A DNA stretch of 64,000 bases from Cinclus cinclus. Taxonomy: Eukaryota > Chordata > Aves > Passeriformes > Cinclidae. The position numbers and the translations under genes were made by a program. Positions 22,514 through 37,463 of the stretch are shown piece after piece (position 1 is the stretch's first letter; every line of letters begins with the position of its first letter). The stretch is from positions 98,287,324 through 98,351,323 of the forward strand of contig NC_085046.1 in NCBI RefSeq assembly GCF_963662255.1, in the 5' to 3' direction. The notes beneath the pieces are model-generated. The model searched no databases. It was not told the DNA's origin and saw only the letters and a list, made by a program, of their open reading frames with translations.

Positions 22514-25500
22514 AATTCTTCCTAGAGAGGCCTCTGTCTTTAAAATACGAGGGAAAAAATTCCAACCTTCATGAGATCATTGCATTTTGATAGTATTGAA
22601 TGTTTCTAAATCAATTTCCACAATTTCAACTATTTATTTAGAAAATAAGATAGTGTATTAATGTCACAAGTGTTTTTAAAATTGAAACTCCAAAAAGAAA
22701 ACAAAGTATTAAGCTGTCAAAATCCCCAAACAAACCCAGACCTCACCATCATGTTGAATTCCAGTAAAGGGGAAAAAAGTCTTCAAAGGCAGACATAAGA
22801 TCCCCAAAATGCTATCTAAAATCAAGAGATACATCAATTCAATATTATTATTAACTGAACTGATTGGACAATCTATAAAAAGAAACTGGAATAGAAAAAC
22901 AATACATTTTGTTCTTGGGTCAGCTAGGCTAAACAGAATCTCATTCACAGCAAATACACTACATAACAGATGATAGATGCACGTCAGAAATGAAAAAGTC
23001 CCATCAAAAAGTCCTTATGCAGTCCTCAGAGTTTATGGACAATTGTAATAAAATCCATTATCCACAAATTTCATCCTTCACCTTTCTTGTTTCCTTACAC
23101 ATCTTTTCCAGGTATCAATCACCAGTGTTTCTCTTCCTACTCAAAGACAAACCTGTAGCACTATTAAATGTCAGATTTTCCTCTTTTGGTGAACTTATAT
23201 CTAGCCATGAAATTAGCAGTCTGTATCCCCTGCTTCTAGTTCATACATGTGCATTTACTTATGACTAAAACCATTTAATAAAACATAGATAATTTTCTTC
23301 TTATATTTTTTGCAATTAACTGTTTTAATAAGTAATTATAATGATTTTTATTCTGATTCAAACTTAGTATTTCTGTGAGAGATTTTTTAGTTAATTCTTA
23401 TTCTTTTTCTGGTGATTTCTCTTTCAGAAGTTCCAAATGAACATTATTAATGCGCAGTTTCTTTGTCTGGTATCCTCATCACTTTTTACTGCTTTTGGAG
23501 CAGCAAATTGTGATTAGATAATTCTACAGGGCTACAAATTGTAATTAAGTTGAACCGAGGTATAAATATCAGTGTTTAAAATCATATGTTTGAGCTGTCC
23601 TCTCTTCCTAAATGTTTCAACAGGCAGAGTTTTCACAGTGTACAATGGGTTGTTGATCATTTAGTCATCTTAATCCCAATCAATAAAGTAATTGAGCAAT
23701 GGCCTTTGAAAATTATTTTTCCAATGTTTATTTCATATTCAGACTAATAATCATCTGTTCATACAATTTTCAATGTTTATTTACGATATTGCCCTTGTAA
23801 AAACTGATCTTATAGTCAGCTAATATTAATAATGATTGTCCCATTTTAGTTTTTGCTCAGTATAGAACCTTTCAAGATTTTGATAAATTTGGTGATTGGA
23901 TTTACTTGCTAATAATATTTTAACATGCTATGTCTTGGCTTTCCTATGTAGTTCCAGTTATATTCAGATTAATTAAACATAGTTCCAAGATTTCTATTTG
24001 CATTTAAATATATTTATTTTTATATTTATTCACTTATTATTTCAAAGTATATTTGGGGAAAATCTTGGGGGACAATACTAATCCTCATTTTAAAAGCAAA
24101 TATTTTGAAAGACATCTATTCCATTTTGCCATCATTTGTGACTTGTAGTCACAAGCAAAAGACCTGAGAGAGAAACACCATTTAGGGTCACTTTTAGCAA
24201 TAAAATAATTTCCATATTTTTTATACTGATGATTGAGAAAGTGAGTTGTTGTGGGAGATCCCTCACTCACAGTGTCCTGCTGCAAGGCCTTATGTGTTCC
24301 TAATGTCATTCCATATAACTGTAATTGCTTCACGTGATCTGGCACTACATGACTTGGAGAAAAACAACAACCAAAACTTAAATCCTATCATGACTAAGAA
24401 ATAGTTGCAGCTTACATTACAGCCTTAGAACTCACTGGCACATGCCCCACTTATGCTCAATTTACCAATCCTCCTCTTAGGACATTTCCTTGTCTCTTTT
24501 CAGCTACTTGTATTTTTGGCTTTCTGGTCTTCCCACAGATAAAAGGTGTCTTTTCCATTACCTTGATGTCTGAAAAGTCACTGCATTGGAAATTACTTTA
24601 AGGAAATTCAGTACAGATTTTCCCTTTTATAAAAAACTCTTTCAAAAGACTAGGAAGCTTTTGAAATTAGCAAAATGAATAAGTGAATGAAAACAAGGTG
24701 AATAATTTTTATTTTTATTTTACAGTAGAGCAAAATTAAAGCAACTAAAGAAGATAGACCACAAGTATAAAGGTTTCTGCACCTCTCTTCAACCCTGAAA
24801 CTTGTCTGCTTAAATTGGAGTATCCCCGTTCCTCACTGTCATAACTGCAGGACCCATTACTTCCCCTTGGCTATTTATGCAGCCTATTGACCCTTCCTTT
24901 TCCAAATATGCTCAGTAACTCTCCAGGCAATCTATTTCACCTGTTGAACCACAAAATAATACAACATATTCTTGAAAAATGTACTGCTGCTTTTCAGAAC
25001 TTAAAATTACAGTAAAATAAGCTTGAATTAAAAGCGGAAAGGATTTAGCTGAGCCTTGCAAATAAATTCCTACAGTAAAATCCTTTAAGCTTGGTGAGGG
25101 TTGCTAGGGAAAGCAGTAATGTGACACAATAAACAACAAAACAGAACACTAATAAGTGCACAATGAACTGCAAAGCTGTGTTGGCAGAAAAGTAGACAAA
25201 GGGTTCATTTTTCCAAAATGTATAATGAATGAGCAGGATCATTCCCATTTTCAAATATAACATCAGAATCTTGGGCTTAATATCCTGGCAAATTATTGAG
25301 GTTACAACAATCAAATCAAGTCAGCATTCCTGAAGATAAGCTAAAATGACAAATTAGTCTATTTTTTTTCTTTCAGCCTCTGCAATAGCATTAATCATGT
25401 AACTGTGGCTTATTTATGATCCTTCCTTTGATCTTCACAATGCATATCTACTGGGAGAGTTGAAAGCAATAATGATAATTTTGATGTATTTTTGGAAGGT

Positions 25501-27144
25501 GTGCTATTTTTATGTGAAAATGTCAAAAACAAACAAACAAAAAAAAAACCAAAAGAGCATAGTGATATAATGTATGACTAATACTGAAAAAGTACAGTCC
25601 TTGCTTCCTTCCTAGGTAGGGAATTAGTTCAGAATTATCATTCAGGAATTCCTTAACATTATGGAGAAGTAATTCAATATCATAAAAAATCTGAAAATAT
25701 CAATGTCACTAGAAATTGCCATGCAATGAAGGGGGGAAAAAAAAGGGAATAAAAGAATAGCAACATTGCATCATTTCTTTATTCAGTAATGAAAACACTG
25801 AAGTATGAAAGTAAAGTTCACAAAATACTGCATTTCAACAACAAAAATTGTATAAAATAATTCAGTGATTGAGTCTCAGTGATTCTGTAAAATGGCATAA
25901 GGGCATTGTTTAGTACAGCCAAACTGAAATTTCAGAACACTTTTCCCCAAGTCATAGAATACAAACTGGGATATTGAGTAGAAGGGATTTGCTTAATATC
26001 TATAATAAGGAAGAGTAACCGAAGTTAAAATCATTGTTCTGCTTCAGTGTCCCAAGCTGACTACAGAAAGGAAATGTACACAGTTACAATTCTGTCAATG
26101 ATTCTCATTCTCTGTGTCTGTGGAAAATCTTGTGAATTATTCATTAAAAAAGCTTCATCAGAAGGGGAAAAGATGGAAGATGGGGGGGGGGGGGGGTTAC
26201 AACATTTCACTGATGTAGTTTAAAAGGAGGAAGTGTAATGCTAGGCTTAAGTTTTTCAATATTTATGTAGCCAAGCTAATAGTTACAATTATGTGTGTAT
26301 ATTCTCAGAGACTCAGTTTACAAAGTAATGAGCACTGTGATCCAACATAATTTAGTATATCTCAAAAGAATGCATGATTTACTAGCCCTAATGAATGCAG
26401 TACTTCAAGTCTTCTTCCATATGGACATTTATTATCCTGCAGTACATTTGAGAACAATTTGGAGTTTCACTTTGATAACATATGATATTCCATATAATTT
26501 TAAAAGAGATTTTTCATTTTGAAGAACCTTTGATTAATGTCTTTGTTTGCCCAATTCCTTCTGCTGGGTCTTAATTGTTTCTTGCATTAACAGTTTTAAT
26601 GAATTTAGAGCCAAAGTCTATTTAAAATAAATCTTTAATTCCATAGTAAAAGTTGTTGGAGTCAGGGTTTTTCTAATCCCTTTAGCTGCTCAATTCCCAG
26701 GATTCCTGGTTGACAGCAATTTTTTGGTCCAATTTCCTATGAGAAAATCCGAATTTCCCTCATTATTCCTAGCTAGGATCTTGAGTAAAGTGATAATAAA
26801 ATATTTCACTGCTTATAGAACATTTCACACGTTCAAAGCTTTAGGGAAATAGTAACTAATTAAATGAGTTGGACCTTCTTGTTGTTAACACTGTTCACAG
26901 AGCATGCTCATTTCTGTCATAATTGCTTTTCCAGTGCTAATATAAAAATGACATTCACTGCATCTTGACACAGTATTTCTAGATACAGAAATGGTTGAGA
27001 AAACCTTAAAGTTGACAGAGAAAGGGAAAATTTAAGAAACCAATAGTATATCTCAAGAAGCTGTATCTAGTAATCTTACATTAGTTGAGGCTACAGGGGA
27101 TACAAGAGTCTTGTACAGACATCTCAAATAGAATGGTAACAAGG
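22514..27144. other. AT-rich non-coding stretch
   Basis: About 4.6 kb with no credible gene. Open frames are at most 92 codons. Polypyrimidine-AG sites at 23427 and 25376 resemble splice acceptors but are expected in T-rich DNA. A G15 homopolymer lies at 26182-26196. The motif gtcatagaatac at 25953 resembles a CR1 tail only by a few bases. Confidence 0.5.
26182..26196. repeat. G15 homopolymer
   Basis: An uninterrupted run of 15 G. Likely length-variable and prone to sequencing error, and also able to form a quadruplex. Confidence 0.9.
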
Positions 27145-27406
27145 TGCCCTGGTTTCAACCAGGGTAGAGTTAATTACTCAGTAGCTGTTACAGGGCTGTA
27201 TTTTTGATTCAGGATGAGAATGCTATTGATAACCCACTGATGATTTAGATTTTTGTTGTGTTTATCCTAAGTCCAGGATTTTTAAACTCTTCTTGTGCTC
27301 TACCAGTGAAGAGGAAGACAAAAGAAACTGGGGAGGAGCATATCTGGGACAGGTGACCTAAACTGACCAAAAAGATATCACACGCCATAGAACCTCATGC
27401 CCAGCA

Positions 27407-27412
27407 TATAAA
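27407..27412 (+). promoter_or_regulatory. TATA box of ERVL LTR
   Basis: TATAAA in the context CCAGCATATAAACTGGGG, about 260 bp after the LTR start. It marks the end of U3. Confidence 0.75.
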
Positions 27413-27578
27413 CTGGGGGCACATGTCTGGAAGGGGGACCAATCTGGACTCGGGAAGTAGGGTCTGGCATCAGTCAGCATCTGGTGAGAGCTTATAGAAG
27501 AGCCACACTTGTTTTTACCTCATTACTATCATCATTAAAATTTACCATTATTACTGTGCTTGTACCTTATTTCTGCTT

Positions 27579-27584
27579 ATTAAA
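27579..27584 (+). terminator. Polyadenylation signal of ERVL LTR
   Basis: ATTAAA, followed by ctattcttacctc. It is placed about 170 bp after the TATA box and 125 bp before the LTR end, as expected for R-U5. Confidence 0.65.
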
Positions 27585-27892
27585 CTATTCTTACCTCAAA
27601 ACCTACAAGTTTTATTGATCTGCCTTCCCATTCCACTGGATATTGGGGGAAGAAGGGGGCTGAGTGAGAAGCTGTGTGGTGCTTAATTTCCAGATGGGTT
27701 TAAACCACCACTCAAAGATAGCAGCAAATTACAACCCAAGAATTTGCTTAAAATTTTGAACATAATTTTTTTCCCCACCGAATATCTACCTTGGAACTAA
27801 CCTTAGTCAAGCAAAGAATGTGGTTTACAGGCTTGTCGGTAATTTACAGCACTGTTGAGAACAGCTGAAATGAAATTAACTTGATGAACTTT

Positions 27893-28019
27893 TTTTGTTT
27901 TTTGGTAGAAAAATATTAATTATTTTTCTTTCTGCCACATGACTTTGACTCTTAGGGGTTTTTTGTTTGGTTTGGTTTTGTTTGCCTGATTGGGTTTTTT
28001 CCTTTTTTTTTTTTTTTTT
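27893..28019. repeat. T-rich tract ending in T17
   Basis: Irregular TTTG/GGTTT units followed by a T17 run at 28003-28019. Low complexity. Confidence 0.75.
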
Positions 28020-30889
28020 AGTTAAGTTTTCCTTTTGTTTTCACTCCATCTATCCCTGAGCTCTGAAAGACTATGTCCTAAGAGTCTATTTCTTCTACTG
28101 CTCTTTTTGGGATGCTGAGACTGCACCTTCTCCAGCCTGAGTCTGGACTGGGTAGGCATAACTGGGCCACAAATATCCTGAGCTGATTTGATGCTGCAGA
28201 AAATAAAGTAGCTGAGTAGCCACATTTAGAACAGTATCATGGCAAAAAATGAAAAAAATAAATTCTGCCTATCATCTATCTTGGGACACTTCAGAAAGCA
28301 TAGAGCACAGCATGAAATCTGCAATACATTGAATGCATCAGCTTTAAAACAGAGAAAGAAACTAGCAGTTTGGAGCATTGAACTATAGAACAAGAAAACA
28401 AAATGTTTAGCTAATCATAAAGTTACTATAGAATGTAGAAAACACGTTCATCTCTGCACTATTTTCTTGTAGACATTCTAGTATGAGAACATCTCCCTCA
28501 TGGTACACCCTTTGCTTATTCTTCAGATGGGGAATCTAAACACAATTGACAGCAAAAAATAGTTATGAATCAGGTATTCAAGATGCTGATGGGATTGGTT
28601 GTACTCAATGTTTATTATCTGTTAGGCTTTTATCTATTGTACCTAGGTGTAATTAATCCTATTTCAAGTAAAAGGATCACTAAAGTCTTGACATATTAAA
28701 AAGTAGGTTGTCCTATTTGGAGCTAAAATGTATCATTGAGTTTTTAGGGATAAAGCACATGAGGCTGCCAGCTCAGTGTTCTGCCCAAATAATCAGCCCC
28801 AAAACCAAGGCAATATTGTGGAACACAACAAAATAAAGAATTATTTTAGGAAAATTATAAAGAATTTCAGTAATGAGACACTTGGAGGTTTATTTTCATT
28901 CGGGCTTCGATTATCAGAAATTATTGTGGTTGGAACTGCCTTCACAAACCTGAGGAATTTATGTGTAAGGATCTGGATGTGGGTTCCACATTGGCATGTG
29001 ATACGCCTAATAAAATTACACATTTGGATAAATATATATAAAACAATGACAAAAGAAATATAGTTGAAAAAATACTGTACTTATGCTTTTACATAAGGAA
29101 AGGAAAAGAAGAAGACAGCTAGTGCATGAAAGTATAAAAAAGGATGTTAAAATAACAAAGTGAAGCTCATGAAATGGTTGAAAATTATTTTGTATGCTTT
29201 TGTTGCCGTGCATAAAAAGACATAAATTGTTACATTGAATCACTGCATTTTAAAATTACCAACAAATGCTCAGTGTGGGAAAATGACAACCTTGCTAACA
29301 GAGATGGCAAATCTGTAAGTGTCTGCAAGAGTATTGTTGAGGAAAGCTTTGGACAGCACACTCATAATCATAATTATACTAACTTTAACAGATCCACCTG
29401 TAAGTGGAATGATTAGACAACGACACAAACTTAGTATTATTTTATTTTTTCCCACCAAAGTTTACTTCTACAATAACAAATATTATTGTCTTTTAAATTC
29501 TCTAGCCAAACTAATTTCAGGGTGATAAAAAAAAAAACCAAACAAAGGAAAGAAAAAGGAAAAATAAAAGCATAAAATTTAGAAAGAATAATAATGACTA
29601 AACTGCCTTTTAATAAAATGAAGGGCTCCTTGCTAAAATGCAAAACCTAAATATAATTTCAAGACATCTAAAAATAGATAAACTTCTGTCTTAGAAGAAT
29701 ATGTCTTCCAAAGTTTCATGACGCATCCAATTTTATGATTTTATCTAAAAGTATTTTTACTGTGTTTTTTAAACTATTTTTCTTTGTGAATCAATATTTT
29801 GGTTATTAACCAGGGAGATGAGCCTGAAAATGAAAATGCAATTATAGAGACCCAAGAAAAAATTATTTTCTTTCACACAGGATAGAAGTGTTCTGATTCT
29901 CTTGCTGGTATAGTCACATTGCTCTCAGACTGCTGAATTACACTTAAAAATAGGAAAACTACTGTGAAATTGAATTAAAATCATATAGCTGTTTCAGCAG
30001 GCATTGAAATGCTAGCAAAAAAATTCTACAGAAGTGAAAGTGTAGTAAAGAAAACCAATGGAGAACTTGTGCAAGAGATATTAATGTTTTATTTGAGAGT
30101 TGAAGCTTATTGTTAGAAAATAATACTGGCTGATATTTTTCGGTCATTCAGAATTAAGGTCAGACATGACAGTATTGCAACTAGTTCAAAAACCCATGTC
30201 AATAGTTAGCAGACCTTATTAACAATTATATCATTTTATCAAGTTTCTACTTGTTGTCTAAACATTTTGCAGGAAACAGTATTATTGGAAATGGATGGTC
30301 TACTTTATCATTCACATTCAAATTGCTGAGAAATCTGCATCTTAGCATGAGGAGTATTTATAATTTTGCTTCTTTATGTGATTCATAAGATCCACATGTT
30401 CAAGCAGGAAAAATATTTAGAAATATGACTTTTCTTAAAACCAGGTCAGCAGGTATAATTCCTCCTTGCTCAAAGAATTCCAAAGAAAGGACATATCAGA
30501 AAGGTAGACTGTGAGTCAGAGGCACAGACTACCTCACCTTTGTTCAGAAACAACAAAATAAGATTTAAAAAGTGAGAATGTCTTACGTTATAATGTAGGA
30601 CTTCAGCAGCCACCAGCCCAATGAAAGCAGTCATCTGGTTTTCAATAGTCCATCTGCACACTTGCCACCAGCCTTGTTAGATTCTTACACCAATCAGGCA
30701 TTACGTGCAAGTCTGCTCTATAATATTTCTCCTCTTTCTGATATCTGTTTATCATGCTTCCTAATATAAATGACAAGTCCACACTCACTGAGTGTAATCC
30801 AGTGGCAGAAAACTTACTTTAACACACAAAGTAACTAACCTTGCATTATAAGGTATTAGTCATTGCACATTCTGCTTTTGTAGGTGCAA

Positions 30890-31200
30890 GTCATAAAGGC
30901 CAAACTGTCCTACCTACTCTGCACACTGAGACTGGGCTTTGGCAGCTCTTTCCAAGAGGTCCTCTTGAAACATTCCTCATCCTGGCCTCAGCCACATGCC
31001 CCCTGACTATTAAAAGGCTTCAGCATTTCCCTCCCTCCAACTCAAGGAAGGGTTTGCAGCCAACTGTGAGACCAAGACATCTGAGACACCCTATGTGTCC
31101 AGATGGCTCGCCAGTCAGACAGCTGATGTACTCAGCACATGGCCCCCTCCTTTGCCTTTCCCATTTCTTTTCCCCAATTCTACTGAAAAAATAAAGCAAT
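30890..31200 (+). other. Unassigned C-rich block ending in AATAAA
   Basis: Richer in C than its surroundings, with runs such as cctccctccaac-type text and ccccctcc, ending in AATAAA at 31190-31195 and then A-rich sequence. This could be the end of an old LTR or a processed transcript. I recognise neither a family nor a protein. Confidence 0.25.
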
Positions 31201-31873
31201 AGCAAATAGTAAGCAAAAGAAAACAAACAAAACTCAGAATCCCCCAAAACTGAGACTTTGTCTCCTTTTTTTTAAATTGCCAACTCAGATTCAGAGCTGC
31301 TAAGATGTAGAGAATTACATAAAAGGTAAACTTAGTGTTAATTTAGCTGCTCTCTTACAGATACTCACTCCTGACACAATTTCTGCTCAACACTAAGATC
31401 ACCAGAAATGCAATCCTACAAAAAAATACAAAGGCAGCAAGCTAATTTAGACACTTGGATATAATGAGATGTGGAATCAAGGTGACAATAGAGAGAGTAA
31501 CATGCTTTAGCTACATTGGCAGTATCTGATATGCCCTTCAACTATTTTCCTAGCAGGAATATGTCTATCATTTGAAGAAATATATCCTTTAAGATAAAAG
31601 ATCCTTCAGAGTCTTGTTAAAAACATATCCATAAAGGATTGCATTGAATTATTTACAGCCATGGGCAGCAAATATATTTCCAAATTCTAAAAAGAATGTT
31701 ATCATAATTAATTCTCATTATTTTTCATTAATAAGTAAACAATGCTAGAGGATTTTCAAATACTGAAAAAAATAGCAATCTCACAGAATCAATCCTAGTT
31801 CTTACATTAGTGTTGCAGAAATTTGCAATATAAGAATAAAGGAAACATTGCAGACATTCTAAATTATATAGAA

Positions 31874-31901
31874 GTATATATACATATACACACATATATA
31901 A
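31874..31901. repeat. TA/CA microsatellite
   Basis: Imperfect alternating TATATACATATACACACATATATA. Short compound dinucleotide repeat. Confidence 0.8.
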
Positions 31902-34900
31902 TGCAATCTTCTCTAGGAATTCACCTACTGTATCAAAAAGGTTTCTGTTCACACTATGAATACCATTCTTGCCCCCTGGGTTTACATTAGTGTTTCATTT
32001 ATATATATTTTTCTGTCTTATTTAAATGTAGTGATTGAATCAGCTATTGAGACATTTCACAACAAGCAAATCACTTTTTGACTTATTTAAAAGAAGTGAG
32101 CAGTAAGGAAATTGCTTAGAAAAAGAGCACTCACTAAAGGACCTATGCTGCTCATGGGATAATTCCAAGATAAAAACAATTCCAGCTTCAAAGATATTAA
32201 CAACAAAGATCTGTCTCATCAATCAATGGCAATCATCACGTAAACTGAAAGCAGTCAAACAGCCTCTGGCATGTGAGATGATACACATATGCAGTTGTAG
32301 GAACATTTGGAGTAGCAGCAACACATTTTAGAGGCAATTATATTGAAGTTAGGAGTGAATGGCATCATGCCTTGTCACAAACATCAGTGGCAGCAATGCA
32401 AGATGCAGTTCAGAATCACTAATACAAGGTTTGAAGATCAGCTACATCTTTGTCAAAAATACTGAGTTGTTCAAGTTATACAGTTACATTCAAACTACAA
32501 GGATGTCTCAGGAACAAAGTTTTAATGCCAAGGTAAATGCTGAACAGCAGCTTTACTAATATGACCAAAAAATTTCAAGCAACTCGCAAATGACTCCTGA
32601 ATAACGCTGTCCCTGTTCCTCAAGATGTGCTTCAGTTAAACATGTAGTGTATATCTTTTTCTGTCCCAGGAACCCCAGATATCAGTAACAAACCTGTGCG
32701 ATGGATTTTAAAGTGAAAGAAAGGATGCTTAAAGAAAGTACATGGTTACTGGCCCTCATTTAACCTTTCTCAACTTTGAAGCAGAGCAGCCTGTTTGCGA
32801 GACACAGCCCATGTTCACATGAATTAGCTATTTTTGGTCTTCTATAGTAAGTACTCCCATATTCACTATAGGACAGGAGTAGCCATTACTAGTTAGATGA
32901 ATGTTTCTTCACCTTTCTGTCAATCTGCTCCCCAAAGAAAAGGTAAAAAGCTTGAGAATACTTTGCTGGTGTTTCACAGAAAAGTTCCTGTGACTATTTC
33001 CTGACAAACTGGGCTACAATGCTGCTGAGGAAAGGTATTGTAAACTATGACAAAGAGAAAAGTGACATCTCTGACCAGGTTGTTGTGCAGCTGCAGTCAG
33101 CACAGCACAGTAACTATGAAAACCAGTCTATTAAGTACTTTGCTGGCTCAACCACAGTACCATGGCTATGTGTTATCTGGGCCATTAGGGTGCATCCTAG
33201 TGGCTGGTTGCATTAACAGAGCTTACTCATAACTACCAAAAACCCCAAATTCAACTGGCAGAAATTCCCCAAACTCTTTGGTTTATGCCACGCAAATGTC
33301 GTCATACACTTGGTATCCACGCAGATAGCTGCAACCCATACAGGTGAGATACTGCAACCAGTTTTGTCAAGAATTATTGTTAGTGCTGTTCAGCACAGGA
33401 TGCTGCATCTATGAAGGACCACTAGTTCCACATTTTCCACCCCTTTAGCACAGTTTAGTATTTTTTTAGCTCAGAAATAGCCTTAGGACTTGTGTCCCTG
33501 ACCTCACACGTGTCAGACTATCATTCAGTAGGTTTTGACCTTTATATGAAAAAGACATCTACACCATTTTCTAATTCCTTCAATGACTTGATCATAATCT
33601 GCAATTAAAATGGATTGCATTAAAAAGAAAAATAGAAAGTACGAAGGGCATAATCTTTCAATAACTAGAAATACCTTAGGTAGAACCACTTTTTTCCATG
33701 CGTGTGTGTGAAAATGTCAGAATAGTCTCAGGAAATCAGTCAGGGTTTTCATAGTCAATGAAAGCAAATGACATACAAGAATATGGGCAGACTGATATGT
33801 TGCTTGCTTCAGATTCAGGAGACCACTCTGAAGTAGCTGCAGGTTAATTTCCAGGAGTAAGAACATCAGCAGAGGCTGTCCTATTTCAGATTCCTAAAGA
33901 TCATGACTAATGTGCTTGAGCAAGTCAAAGGCTGAGTGAGCCAAAGCCAAGGTATTCCAAGTAGATGCCATCTCTGAAATAAATAAATAAGTTGACAAAC
34001 TAGGAAAGGCTGAACACTTTGGTAATGTAGTAATGGTAAGCTTATGGTAATGTAGTTTGATTACTAAAACACATGTCTTGATTTTAAAATTATTATACAC
34101 TCTGGGCCTAACTTGTTACTGAACACTTTACCAGCTATGGATAAGTTTTAGTATCCACAGATGAGCACAGACTGTGAGTATGTGATTCATCAGGCCAAAT
34201 GCAAGCTTTTTTCCAGCTAAAGTTATAGTCTACACAATTTCTACAGTCAGAGGAGAGAAGTTAGCTCAGGCCTGTATTGATGCCTGAAATAGATCTTCTA
34301 AATCACACTCTAAAATCACTGTTTACTTCTATTGAATATTAAAGTTACTTCTCAGGGAATTCCTAGGGTGACGATTTCTACAAAGTAGACTTTTAACTTT
34401 AGTTGAGGTGAAATGCAACCTTTCTGCTTTAAATCTCCCCTCTTTTAATTATAAAAGTCATGGTGTTCTATGAAAACTTGGTTTGTTTGCTTCCTGATGG
34501 TTAGAACTACATGAATAAAAGCTAAGCAGGAGGGAAAAAAAGATGTAATCTTGGTGAAAAAAAAAATAAAACCCCAAGCCTGACAGCAGGATGTAATCAC
34601 TTCTTTCCAATGTACATGAGGCAACGATGAGGAAAGTACTAAAAGTCAGAGGAAAATTAGCAGGCCAGATGGCTGGTGAAACAGTGACAAAATGACAGGA
34701 AAATGAAAAACCTAATAAAAATGAGCAAGTGACTATAGGAAGTGCATGCAAGTCATTAGAAATTAAATCATAAAGAACCAGAGAAAGTAAAGAGCATTAT
34801 TGGAGTATACAGGAGACAGAAAACAAGAAAACTTTGAATAGGGTAAGATCCAAGAGAGGTGACATGTAGCAACAGATGTTTCCCTGTGGCAAACTGATGA

Positions 34901-37463
34901 AGAGCCACATGAGTAGGGTGTAAAGCTACTAAATATATATCTTGCTCACATCACTGGTACATGTTCTTAAGGCTTGTTTTGTAAGAGGGATTAAGGACTC
35001 CAGGAGACAAAGAGAAAAAATAGTGTGAACTACTGTAAATAGTAACAGTGGTAGTGATGATAACAGTTTTCCAGCCCCTGCAGTAACTTTCATTATAGAC
35101 TTCAAAGCACAATGGATGCATTAATTAACCCTTATGCAATGTCTCTGAGGTGAGGTTTTACATGCTGCCTCCAGACAGACTGAGCATCTAAAATTTGACA
35201 TAAACAAAATTATACCACAAATAATAAAAAAGACAGAAACAACTTAATAAAAAAAAATGTGATGCTCAGTACCTAGTAAAACTAAATGGAAATTCTTGCA
35301 AAATTCTACAGAGTTTTTTTTCAAATGGCTACAAAACCTGTTTGCAAGAGGATAATTTCCACTGTCACCAAAGTCAAAAGGGACTTTCACTTGCCTGTAG
35401 CGTAGTGGAATACAAAGATCCTGATGCATCTGACATACAATTTGGGCAACTGGGTTAAAGCTGTTGGAGTGTGAAATAGTGAAACAATACATTGCAAAGG
35501 GCATTTATTATGAATTTAGCATTTTGTCACAACAGTAGTACTTCAGTCACACATTTTGTTCTTTATTGGATGAGATCTCAGTGTAAAACATGCTGAATGC
35601 ATACATTAAATGAATCTAAATAAATAACTTAAAATGAATTCAGAATAGAATATGAATATGAGACATGACTGCTCACCAAATAGGAGGAGATTAAAAGACC
35701 ACAAAACACAAACCCATCAAAACCCAGCCCAAAACTTTCTTGCTAATTAAAGAATGATGCTTTAGGATGTAATTTCCTTTTTCAATCTGTTACACAGCCT
35801 AAAAGAAAAGAAACTCTGGTTCAACTGATGACTGGAATCTTTATTCAGTCTCACACCAAATTATTCTTACTTTAAATCTGTAGACCTGTGAAATCCATGC
35901 AGACTCCATAATCTGTATCTTAAAGAAAAAGATCTCATTATTTAGTTGCAAGCAGTTCTGAATATCTGTAAAGAATAGAGAAACAATATACTCAGTGAAT
36001 GAAAATACAGTGTATATAAAATAATGTGGCATCATCACCTGATGTAAAGGTCCTGCAGATAAGCAAGTTGTCATTTGTTGGGGGGTTTTTGCTGTATAGC
36101 TTTGAAATACGTGTACCATAATAAATACAACTAAAAATGCCTACCTCTCCACATGAGGAAAACAGAAAAGAACTATTTTGTGGCAAGTACACAGGTGAAC
36201 TCTAAGCTATGACATGTTTGGTTCAAGATGGGGCTTATGAAAAGCTCATAGCAGAGGAGGCATTCAGCTGTCACATTGCTCCATCAGAAGGACAATTTCA
36301 GCACTTCAGTGCAGAACACAACCTGAATGTGCCAATGGAGGGGTATTATGAGTAGTCAAATTGGAGCACATCAATGGTGGTTTAGGGTACTTTCCAAAGG
36401 CAGTTTATTTGAATTGAGGAGATTTATAGGAAATGGTTCCAGACCATACACTTGATTTCATTTGCTTAGGTTTTGTGGTTATTTGCGGGTTTTTCAGATC
36501 AGTTAAGGTATACACTTTTCCAGGCTTTTGTCCAAAATTTCTTAATTATCCCCACTTTCTCTGCTTTTATTCCCTGTCTGGATCTGTTTCAGAGCACATG
36601 ACCTCAGTATAATCTGAATTAAATTAAGGAACAAAATAAATTCCCAATGCATCCCCTAAGAACATTCCTTCCATGGAAATAGAACAAAGTCCCAAGGAGG
36701 ATCCGGGGACATTCAGTGCAGGTCCCAGGTCCTCTGCACCACCTATTGTCTTCTAAATTTCAGTCTTTTGAGTACTGTCTACTAGGTTTGCATTACTACT
36801 GTGGGCAAAGCAGGAACTAAACTTGCTTAATTCCATTTTGTTTCACAGTGATATGACAACTGCAAGTATTTTGTTGAAAATGTAAGTCTACAATTCAGAC
36901 AAAATATAATCATAAATGAAAGTATTTTCAAAATAAAAACAAAGTGTCACTACTTATGGCTATGACAAAGAACACTTGTTAGCTCTCTGATTCTTAGAGA
37001 GGAAAAAATTTTATTTGGACTAAGAACATTTGTGTTTATTTTCCAGTTGAATAGGTATGCTAGTGAAATGGACATTAACACGATTCTTATGTCATGTAGG
37101 GTCACAAAATAGAAATATCCCATTGCGAGGAGAAAACTAGCCAGAGTTCTTACACTTAGGCTTATAATACCTACAAATCAGCAGTGCCTTTCCCCAGGCC
37201 TTACAATTTAGTTATACTACCTGAAGAACAACTTTTGGAATACCTTATGAAAGAGAGAAAGTCCAACCACACCAACATGGAAGAAAATAAATTAAAATAA
37301 GAAAGATCTATTTGAGGCACACTTACACAACAGAACAAATAGGAAATTAGTGGATGAAGAGTAAGATAATCTACTCTTTCTCCTTGAGAGAAAGGGATTA
37401 GAGATTTTTCCAAATGTGTCTATTATCAGAACATATTTCATAAATCTTATTGTTGTTTTTTAG

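Larger units (their letters stand above)
27145..27710 (+). mobile_element. Avian ERVL-type solo LTR
   Basis: Begins TGCCCTGGTTTCAACCAGGG and ends GGGTTTAAACCACCA, the hallmark termini of a common avian ERVL LTR family. In between, in the correct order, are cactgatgatttagattt, tcatgcccagcatataaactggggg with TATAAA at 27407-27412, and a polyadenylation signal ATTAAA at 27579-27584. The end region, ggctgagtgagaagctgtgtggtgc, also fits. About 566 bp with no retroviral internal sequence on either side, so it is a solo LTR left by recombination. No convincing target-site duplication is visible (caagg left, ctcaa right). Confidence 0.88.
27711..37463. other. AT-rich non-coding stretch
   Basis: The longest stretch here without a recognised element, about 9.8 kb. 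It holds a T-rich tract (27893-28019), a TA/CA microsatellite (31874-31901) and a C-rich block near 30890-31200 ending in AATAAA. Open frames are at most 117 codons (30841-31194, within that C-rich block), with no domain. I recognise no gene. Confidence 0.5.

Noticed and set aside
25950..25990. gtcatagaatac..., possible inverted CR1 tail
   Set aside because: Only about ten bases match, and the sequence that follows does not continue as CR1.
27140..27715. Target-site duplication around the ERVL LTR (caagg / caaag)
   Set aside because: The right-hand match is offset from the LTR end and has a mismatch, so it does not support a duplication.
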